Positions 56,409-64,000 of a stretch of DNA of 64,000 nucleotides are shown here, one piece after another; the first letter of the stretch is position 1; each line of letters begins with the position of its first letter. This DNA comes from Nectonema munidae (Eukaryota > Nematomorpha > Nectonematoida > Nectonematidae): contig JAUIRK010000673.1 in assembly GCA_030549495.1 (NCBI GenBank), positions 1 to 64,000 of the forward strand. The letters run 5' to 3'. The translations under genes were made by a program, and so were the position numbers. Under the pieces are notes generated by a model. It did no database searches. It was not told the origin of the DNA and worked only from the letters and a program-made list of their open reading frames with translations.

Positions 56409-57234
56409 TCCTGGTCAAAACGTCCGAAAACAAAAACGCTGGAAAATGAAAAATAAATTTCTACATTTTTTTAATGATATATATTGAATTATGTTAACAA
56501 TAAATTATTTTTATTTATGGTATTTGAATTTGTGAATTCATTCTTATTAGAGTATCAATTACCAACTTATTTTATTAAAAAATTTTTGTTAACTTTTACA
56601 TAGTTAAGAAAGCTGGTACCTCAAGACAAACTAAAATAAATCACCGCTAACAAAAGCCAAAAAAAAAACTAAAATCCCCATACCAAAATCGAAAAAGCTA
56701 AAATCTCCGAAAATAAAGTAGCGCTGATTTTGGTTTTAGGTGATTTTGGTAGCGGGGATTTTGGTTATCGCAATTTTAGAAATGTGGATTCTTAGTTTTT
56801 GGAGATTTTGATTAGGAACCGATATGAGTATCTCTTAAAAAACTTAATGAAAAATGAATCAAAGTTTGAATGGAGTAAATTGTTGTTAATTGAATGCCTT
56901 TATAATCCATCTTAAAAAATGTGATCACTTACATTAAGTCCCTTTTCTTTTAAATAGTTTAAATTTAGTTAACCATAAAGTTGCATTTTATTTTTGTATC
57001 TTTAAGGTCCATACGTTTAATACATTTTTTAATTGGAAAAACAAAAACAAATGTTAAAAAATAAATTTAAAAACTCGTATAATTCTTTTCCTTAGCTCTG
57101 ATTAGTATTATTATATTTAAAACGGCAATGTATATTAATCAGAATGACTTAATTTTTATTTGGATTTTGGGACATTTTGGTTTTCGGAACTTTTTGGTTT
57201 CGGACGTTTTCGTTTTCGGACGTTTTAACCAGGC
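56409..57234. mobile_element. Inverted-repeat element of about 0.8 kb with nested foldback
   Basis: CCTGGTCAAAACGTCCGAAA at the left matches the complement of the right end, CCTGGTTAAAACGTCCGAAA, and the match continues for about 29 bases (27 identical). The right end reiterates the word (GTCCGAAA, TTCCGAAA, GTCCCAAA). Inside, 56,616-56,820 is a second foldback of AAAATCxCC words (AGCTAAAATCTCCG against GGAGATTTTG, and CGCTACCAAAATC). There is no coding capacity. No clear target duplication was found, so the exact ends are tentative. Confidence 0.65.
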
Positions 57235-58328
57235 ACCAAATAAATACATATACATTTTTGACATTCTAGACAAAAACTTTGTAATTTATTTGTATTATTA
57301 CACTTCAAACACAAGAAAATCTAAACATACATACATGCCTTCCTACTTACATATATACATAGCATTATGACATGATACTTTAACATCAGACATAAATTAT
57401 CCATTTTCAAAATGGGAAAGACGAATTCAAAGTGAAAATTGTATTTGTTCCTCTCTTATGATGACGCACTGTTGCACATATGTTACGCGAAGCAAGTTAG
57501 TGCCACTGTACTTTTAAGTAAAATTAAAAACTTATGCTATAGTAAATATTATTTACCTGATTTAAAATGTATCTAATTTCTTGGTCTGCCATAGGAGGAC
57601 TTCTCTTTCAACACAAATTACAACTTCACACAATACATGTTCCCTTTCATTATGAAAATTAAAAAGTTAAGCGTTAAAAAATGATGTGTTCCATTTTCTG
57701 AACTTTGTGTAGAAAGAGCTTTCTTCGCTATTCTGTTCATAGGAATTCTCGTAATTGTTCAAATGTAATTAAAATAAATCATACTGTAGTAGTCACATAT
57801 GCTTGCTGAAACCGGAAGTGGGAAACCAATGCTGCTGAAATAATACTTCATATTGAATGTGCAGGAATTGTAGACAGTGAATGCGTTAGACAGAACAATG
57901 GCTAAATAAATTTGTTTTTAATTTTTTTTTTGCTAAAAATAATACAAAAAATTAAAAATCAGGAAAATCCTTTACCTACCATTTTGAAGGAAAAGGAATC
58001 AAAATGAAAGGATCTCAATTAACCTATCTCTGAAACACATGTTGAATAAGATTCTAAAGTCCACTCGTTCAATGCAATGAGGAATATTCAGTTATTTCTT
58101 GACCCTTTTCATGTATGTGCCACTTATAAATTATAATGAAAACTAGCGATTCGCACTTAAAATATTTCATCTATTTAAGCATTTATCAGTGAGTAATTAT
58201 CATCTGTTAATCTTTAATGCGGGGATATGATTGTTGGGAATACAGATTTCGGAAACAAATGATTTGATAAGAAAAAAAGACAAAAACTGAAGAAACATAT
58301 GTAAAATCATAAAGGATTTGAAATATAA
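57235..58328. other. No gene seen
   Basis: AT-rich sequence up to the Tigger element, with no coding frame, splice-bounded block or repeat that I recognise. Confidence 0.45.
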
Positions 58329-58649
58329 TACACTGCTCCCTCGCTTTACCGCCATACAATTATGTAGACCCGATTTCTCTCTATTATAATTCCCCCGATT
58401 TAACGCCCCTCGCTATCCGCCAATAACATTGATAGAACAAGCACACTTTACTTCATTGAAAATGAAATTGATGGAATTTTAGCAGTGATTAATGAGTTGT
58501 TTATCTGAAACTCATGCTTAAGTTTCTGACAGAATAAGGATGATGCACAAGAGAAATCGATAAATATAATTTTAGTTGGAGGGCATATTTCATATCATGA
58601 TATATACATATACATCATCATTGTTTTTGCATCTCGTTGTACATAGTAC

Positions 58650-60117
58650 TAATTATTCAAAACGTGTCAAAAAAAAGAAATCATTGAGTACCTGGAAAGT
58701 CATCTAATGGCTAGTCAACAGGTAATTGCTGAACACTTCAGTAAAGTTTGGGGATTTGAAGTTAAAAGAAGGACTGTTGGAGATATGAAAAAGAAAAGTG
58801 GCAAAAGTTTGATGTTTCGGTAAAACAAAAAGACAACATCACACACAAATTTAGAAGAGACTATGTTTATGTGATTTAATAGCATGCCTAACAATAACGG
58901 CATACTTACTGATGATATTTTGAAAGAGAAAGCTAGAGTGTTTGATTCTGAATTTAATATTACATACTCAAACGGTTGGCTGCACCGGTTCAAACAACGC
59001 TACAATATCAAATGTCAAATTTAAGCGGAGAAAGCGCCGGTGTAGATTCATCAATTATTTTAAATGGGCTCAATGAAACTATAAAAGTTATAAAAAACTA
59101 TAACAAAGAAGATATTTTTAATATAGACGCAACTGCATTATTTTTTCGTCTTTTTACTTCAAACATGAAAAAAGGATAATAAAAAAACTGAAAGATCGCG
59201 TTACGGTAGTCCTTGGTTGTAACGCTGATGGTAGAGAAGCCTAATCATGTAATGGTTATTAGCCGTGTTAAAAAACCGAGGTGTTTAATTTAATTTAACT
59301 TTACTCTTTAATTTTAATCTTTACGTTGATTACACCTGGAATTCTAAAGCCTGGATGACGTCAACTGTTTTTGCTGAATACTTGGGTGATTTTAACAAAA
59401 AAATACGCCTTCAAAAAAGACAAATTCTTTTGATAATTGACAATGCACCACCACATATTGTTCCTGAAACTTTGACAAACATCAATGTAAATTTTTTATC
59501 TCCAACTACAACTTATCATTTGCAGCCTCTTGATGCTGGAATTATTCATAGTTTTAAAGTAAATTTTCGTCGATTTCAATTAGAACAAGTTATTGAACAA
59601 CTTGAAAAAACTGGTCCTCATAACATTACAATAGCTGATGCTATCAGATATATTAAAAAAGCTTGAAATTGTGTGACAACCTCAACAATTACAAACTGCT
59701 GGAATCACACTAGAGTCATTAAAAAAATAAAGTTTCATCTTTTAATGAAGCGGTACAAAGGTAATTTCTACTTTAAAAATTGATACACATAATGCTACGT
59801 CTTCTGAAGAATATATAACAATAGAAAAAACTCAAGAAACTTTCTCAGAACTAACTGATAAAGAAATAGATGGGTTTTTAACACTTGTCATTGAAGATTT
59901 TAACGATGATTATGATGAAATAATGGAAGATGATGTTTGCAAGCCAACAATACAAGGTGTGGACTGTGCTTTGAATGTTTGTAGAAGGTTTTTAGAATGT
60001 AATGAAAAAAGCAAACAAGAAGATTTATTAGCGTTGGAAAACCTTGAAAAAAGAATAAACTATCTGGCTAATTCAAACCTTAAGCAAAAATGCATTCTGG
60101 ATTTTTTAAAAAAATAA
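58650..60117 (+). pseudogene. Tigger transposase
   Basis: N-terminal helix-turn-helix: EIIEYLESHLMASQQVIAEH then FSKVWGFEVKRRTVGDMKK. CENP-B-type second helix domain: GILTDDILKEKARVFDSEFN then ITYSNGWLHRFKQRYNI. The catalytic domain follows: IFNIDATALFF (usually YNADETGLFF; Asp kept, Glu lost), RVTVVLGCNADG, VFAEYLGDFNKKIRLQKRQI, LLIIDNAPPHIVPETLTNIN (second Asp), LQPLDAGIIHSFKVNFR (third Asp). The C-terminus (ALNVCRRFLECNEKSKQEDL and ALENLEKRINYLANS) fits the family tail. About five frame changes or stops make it inactive. Confidence 0.88.
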
Positions 60118-60180
60118 ATTTTAATTTTCATATCAGTTTTTTGGTAAGTTGAAGTTTATTATATAGATAACATTCATACA

Positions 60181-60298
60181 TGTGATCCCTCGCACAAACG
60201 CCACCCCTTTGCAATGCCTCCCGCAAAATTATATAGATCAAATTTCTCTCTTTTATAACTCCTCCAATATAATGCCACTGTTGTCTGCCGTACGCCAT
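60181..60298 (+). repeat. Internal direct copy of the Tigger left end
   Basis: GATCCCTCGCACAAACGCC and AATTTCTCTCTTTTATAACT align with the true left end (CTCCCTCGCTTTACCGCC and GATTTCTCTCTATTATAATT) in the same orientation, with about 24 extra bases between the blocks. It sits just after the transposase stop. Confidence 0.7.
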
Positions 60299-60792
60299 AT
60301 TTATTTACAGAACGGATATGCTTTTTTTCGTCAAATTTAGCCCCGATTTTATATAATGCATTGTTGTCAAATTAACTAGTATAATAATATTTACTTTTAT
60401 TTATTCAAAAATAATAGCCTTTGCCATAATTTTCCTTCTATTTATGTTTTAGTGACACTTTTGTACTCATTAGGCATTTTTAGTTACTGTTGATAAAGGA
60501 AATTCACGCAAGAAAATATTTCTGGCTACTAGTAACAAATCTAGAAAGTGATATTATAATAAGAAAAACCCTCAAATGAGGTTTTGAACTCAAAGTGTAA
60601 ACAAAAAGCAATGCTGGATTTTAACTTCAAAAAATAAATAAATTTAAATAATTTTTTGGATTTCTTACTTTATTTAAATGCCATACTTTACAATACTACT
60701 CAAAGCAAATAAGACAGCTACATTTTCGATACCCCCGATATACCGCCTATTGATGATAACCCCAATAGTGGCGGTATATCGAGGGTGCACTG

Positions 60793-61800
60793 TATAGCAA
60801 AATCAAGAAAAATAAGATAATATGATATATATATATATATATATCATGGAATAAATCATAATTTGGCAATTCACAAAGTGAAGAAAAATTCTATTCTCCA
60901 TGTAGAGAAGTAATTTCCTAACTTATTTGTACACCTTCTTTTAACAAAAAAATTATTTACAGCTGCTGATTTCGTATTTCTTTTTTCATGTAGTTAAATT
61001 CGATATTAATTCACCTGTTTCCTTCACCTTTTTTTATACAATTCGAAAAAAATTATTTTAAAATGATTGGAAATAGAATTTTTTAATTTAATTTTAGCAA
61101 AACAATGTAGCAATCATAAATCCATAGAAAGAAAGAAAGATTTTATTGCTTTGGAAAAAGTGATATAATAAGGTAACTAAATGAAAACATAATAAATAAT
61201 TAGAAAGATTGGGATGTCACGATAGGGATTCGAAACCGGTGCGACAAATGAATATAAAAAATGTGACCATTATTTCTCTTCTGGAATAAAAACTGACAAA
61301 GTCAAAAGAGTAAAAAGTATACAAACTTTTTTAAGGTAAAAAACCTTGACCCACATTGTTTGTTGAAAAAACGTCACAAATTACTTTATTATAAAACAAT
61401 GATGGTTGCATTTATTTAAAAGTCTAAAGCTAATCTAAATTATTGGTGCTCTTTGTATTAAAAACTAACATTGAACAAATATCATAAAAGTCTCCTAAAG
61501 TACTTTATATCACTCTAAGTTTAAAAGCACACAACTATACTCAAAGCTTCGATGTTACATTTATTGCAAGCGGTGAAGTTTTATTTACATAAGTTACTTG
61601 ATCATTCAAAATGGCAAAAATACAGAGAAAATTTTTTTATAATTTTTACAAACTAAATGAAAGTACTAACAATTAATTTTAATTAACTGAAGATTTTTTT
61701 ATTTGTTATATATTTTCATCATGGAGAAAAATACGATTGAATTAACAAAATGGAGTAAAAAGCCCAACAGTGGTAAACGAAGGTTTGCTTTTTAGCCGTC
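60793..61800. other. Intergenic, AT microsatellite and tRNA-like trace
   Basis: A perfect run of AT dinucleotides lies at about 60,823-60,843. On the minus strand, CACCGGTTTCGAATCCCTAT near 61,230 contains a B-box-like word (GGTTTCGAATCCC), perhaps the end of a SINE. No gene is seen. Confidence 0.4.
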
Positions 61801-62091
61801 TAGCGCATAACTATGCGAAGACATGTTGCATTACGCGTTTGTCAACGCAGTGATTTCTTATCTCGCATACGCTCCACCACATCTTTGAGAACGCGTCTGT
61901 GTTTTATTTTATCGGGCTAGTGTACGCTTAGTTTATTTGTAGTGTTCCTAGCTTAAATCTTAGCCAAATATTAAAACGCTTATAACTTTAACATTTCTCA
62001 ACAAAATGTACCAAGCGATATACCAAATTAGAGCATTTTTATGGGCTTTCAGAATACATTGCTTATATCATAAGTAGTTGAGAAATAGCAT
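61801..62091 (+). repeat. Dispersed 300-bp repeat, copy 2
   Basis: This matches the palindrome-spacer copy (10,766-11,065) over its whole length with roughly 10% differences by eye plus one indel near the start (AAAGATTAACAC against AC). Flanking sequences differ, so these are two independent insertions or two fragments of one larger repeat. Confidence 0.8.
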
Positions 62092-63290
62092 ACTCTTTTT
62101 AACGAAGAGTATTTGTTATATTTATACCGACAATGTGCGATAAAGAAATCACGCACAAATGAATCTCACATCATAATAAAGATTTAAATGTTGCACCACA
62201 GGCCATTTTCATATAACATATAATAATAGTTCATTATTATAGTTCGGCATATATATGTGAACATTTGTGTATCATAAAGCAGCCTGTTTATTTATTTTTT
62301 TGAAAGGCGGATGAGTGTTTTATGTAGCCCAATTAGATATCGCAATTCAATGCTTGTATTTTATCTCACCCATTCGCGAGTCATAGTTATACCTGTGTAA
62401 TGCAAGTTTTCAACATGTTTAGGTAAGTTTTTATATTGTATGCAACTTTTGAATTATTTCACCGTGCAACATATCGATGCAAATTCCATGGGGCTTCATT
62501 ACCATTGTAAATACAAATAAAATTTGAATTCTTTTATAAATTTGTATTTTTCAGTTTTTTTCGTAATTAGCAGATTTTTTCTATTTGCTTATTTTGACAT
62601 TTAACGCTTGTTACATTTTGAGAAATTTTAACCTTTAATCTGTAACAATTTCCAACACAATTATAGAACCACTCTACTATCAGAACCTAAATTTATTTGT
62701 AGATTTATATAAAATAATTTTGGTTTTCGGTTTTTTTATAAATGAACCTTCGTTTTTATATTACTTATAAATTTTGAATTATTCGGCAAAATTTTAAGTG
62801 CGGAACAAATTCTTTCAAGTTTGAAAAATTTAAGTCTGTTCATAATGTATACAATTAAAAATAGTTTTAAGTAAAAAAAGTTATTTAGTTACTAAATTTT
62901 TGGGTTTAGTTTACACTTTGATTCATCAGAAAATAAGGATTTTGGATTGCGCTTATTGATAAGTTCACTGAAGAAAAAATGAGAAGAGAAAAAGATCAAA
63001 AGATGTGTTTTCCTAAATTTTTCTCAATAATTAACCTCACAAATTTAAATTGTTTTTTTCATTACTTCGACATCTTTCAATGATTTGTTGATATATGATA
63101 AGCGTCACAGGAGGCGTGAGAATGACTGTCACACACTCATCTTCCCATCATTGGACGGGTGGGAAAGAGCGATAAACGCGATATGGAGAATTGATCAGTA
63201 GGGGTGAAACCTGTTAGCGCTTTCCTTAAGTCGTATTTATTTACTACTAATCCAGCCAATCACGTTTAAGCTTATATTTCTGCGCGGCTG
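62092..63290. other. No gene seen
   Basis: AT-rich. A GC-richer patch at 63,100-63,270 (GGACGGGTGGGAAAGAGCG; AGCGCTTTCC) precedes the Helitron fragment and may belong to it. Confidence 0.4.
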
Positions 63291-63309
63291 AAACACAACA
63301 GTCAAATTC

Positions 63310-63880
63310 ACTTTTGTTTGCTCTTGTATGGTTGAAGATGAATAATCAACTTTACACTAATGTTCGCCTTCTTGATTCTTATGAAGATCTTTTCCTGGTT
63401 AAAGTGAATATCAAGAAAAAGAAAGCAACACTTCAAATGAAATTGAACCACGTGATGCATCACAGCAACCCTGCTCTGGTTCTGATAACATTAAAAGTAT
63501 GTTAAACAGAAATCAAATGATATCGACATGTTATTGGAACATTATACTGCTCAAGAAATGAGTAATGATAACAAGGATAATGGAAGTTGAAAACGTTTAT
63601 GAATTACTTAAAATTGAGCAAAACCTCTTGGTTATCAGAAAAAAAATATTGGTTTACTCTGTTTTCCACACTTGTTTCCAACTGGAAAGGGTGGAAAAAA
63701 TTCTTTTACAAAAGTGAATCTTAAAAACAAAATGTATAAAAAGACGAGATTGTTTTCCTCGGATTCACGATTCAGAAGAGGTATAAAACGTTTGTCTTTT
63801 TTTGTGTCAAGATTATGAGCAAAGAGAGTTGACATCTAAAAAATTTTTGTACCCTCAGAAGTGTGAAAAACTTTGAAAAT
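63310..63880 (+). pseudogene. Helitron Rep/helicase N-terminal fragment
   Basis: GLLCFPHLFPTGKGGKNSFT then KVNLKNKMYKKTRLFSSDSR and FRRGIKRLSFFVSRL follow the Helitron-like N-terminal domain pattern (LxFPxLFPxGxGG ... YxxxRLxxxDxRFRxxxxYxF). Upstream traces (VENVYELLKIEQN) may be the preceding linker. At least two breaks are visible. The Rep HUH motif and helicase are not present before the window end, so the rest may lie beyond 64,000. Confidence 0.6.
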
Positions 63881-64000
63881 AGCGAATATGATAAACTATT
63901 AACCCTCAACCGTACACGCTACTCCAAAATGGAGTAATGCCTACTTGATCACTTAAAAAGTATAAGAATATCGTTTTTAATTATAGTGAGAATTCATGAG

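Larger units (their letters stand above)
58331..60792 (+). mobile_element. Tigger/pogo-type DNA transposon with both ends
   Basis: The left end (CACTGCTCCCTCGCTTTACC) and the complemented right end (CAGTGCACCCTCGATATACC) are 21/25 identical when read with the flanking TA. TA flanks both sides (58,329-58,330 and 60,793-60,794), the duplication expected for pogo/Tigger. At 2.46 kb it is close to the usual full length. It holds a broken transposase. An extra copy of the left-end region lies at 60,181-60,298 and a terminal hairpin at 60,732-60,785. Confidence 0.88.

Overview
The window is a transposon-dense, AT-rich stretch of animal genomic DNA, most likely from an invertebrate and probably an arthropod. 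There are no bacterial-style genes. Coding traces are broken by introns or decay, and the repeat families visible are typical of arthropod genomes: ZBED/SCAND3-like hAT, Tigger/pogo, piggyBac, Mutator-like, Helitron, and I-, CR1- and RTE-type LINEs. The species cannot be named from the sequence. No LTR retroelement or Polinton was recognised.

Region 1 (1-25,183) is a giant imperfect palindrome. A left arm (1-10,465) is repeated in reverse complement by a right arm (11,240-25,183) around a spacer of about 0.77 kb. Each arm ends internally in a tandem array: about 7 compressed units on the left and 10.5 clean 421-bp units on the right, in opposite orientation. The right arm is the readable copy. 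It holds a ZBED-type hAT gene (18.47-19.08 kb, continuing at 26.2-26.9 kb) split by a second hAT element (19,085-26,197) with its own degraded ZBED-type transposase. That second hAT also contains a different RNase-H-fold transposase-like gene (21.4-25.2 kb), itself interrupted by a 2-kb terminal-inverted-repeat element, and an intact two-exon FLYWCH zinc-finger gene (25,422-25,750). The left arm is about 15% shorter throughout, including inside every satellite unit, which raises the question of unpolished long-read sequence.

Region 2 (26-41 kb) has the 3' part of the outer ZBED gene, CR1-type LINE remnants with short tandem 3' tails, a Mutator-like transposase remnant, an RTE-type LINE fragment, minisatellites, and a scatter of minus-strand exon candidates (30.8-39.1 kb) with good splice sites that may belong to one host gene with helical repeats.

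Region 3 (41.6-50.0 kb) is a nest of elements. A full-length I-type LINE (13-bp target duplication) carries a non-autonomous hAT in its 3' part (8-bp duplication), and that hAT carries two smaller inverted-repeat elements (10-bp and 8-bp duplications). Every level has perfect duplications, so the order of insertion can be read directly.

Region 4 (50-64 kb) contains a 36-bp-type minisatellite, a short inverted-repeat element, a piggyBac remnant, a 2.46-kb Tigger element with both ends, a second copy of the palindrome-spacer repeat, and a Helitron Rep fragment near the window edge. Most genes here are parts of mobile elements and do not form a pathway. The FLYWCH gene and the exon candidates are the only plausibly live coding sequences.
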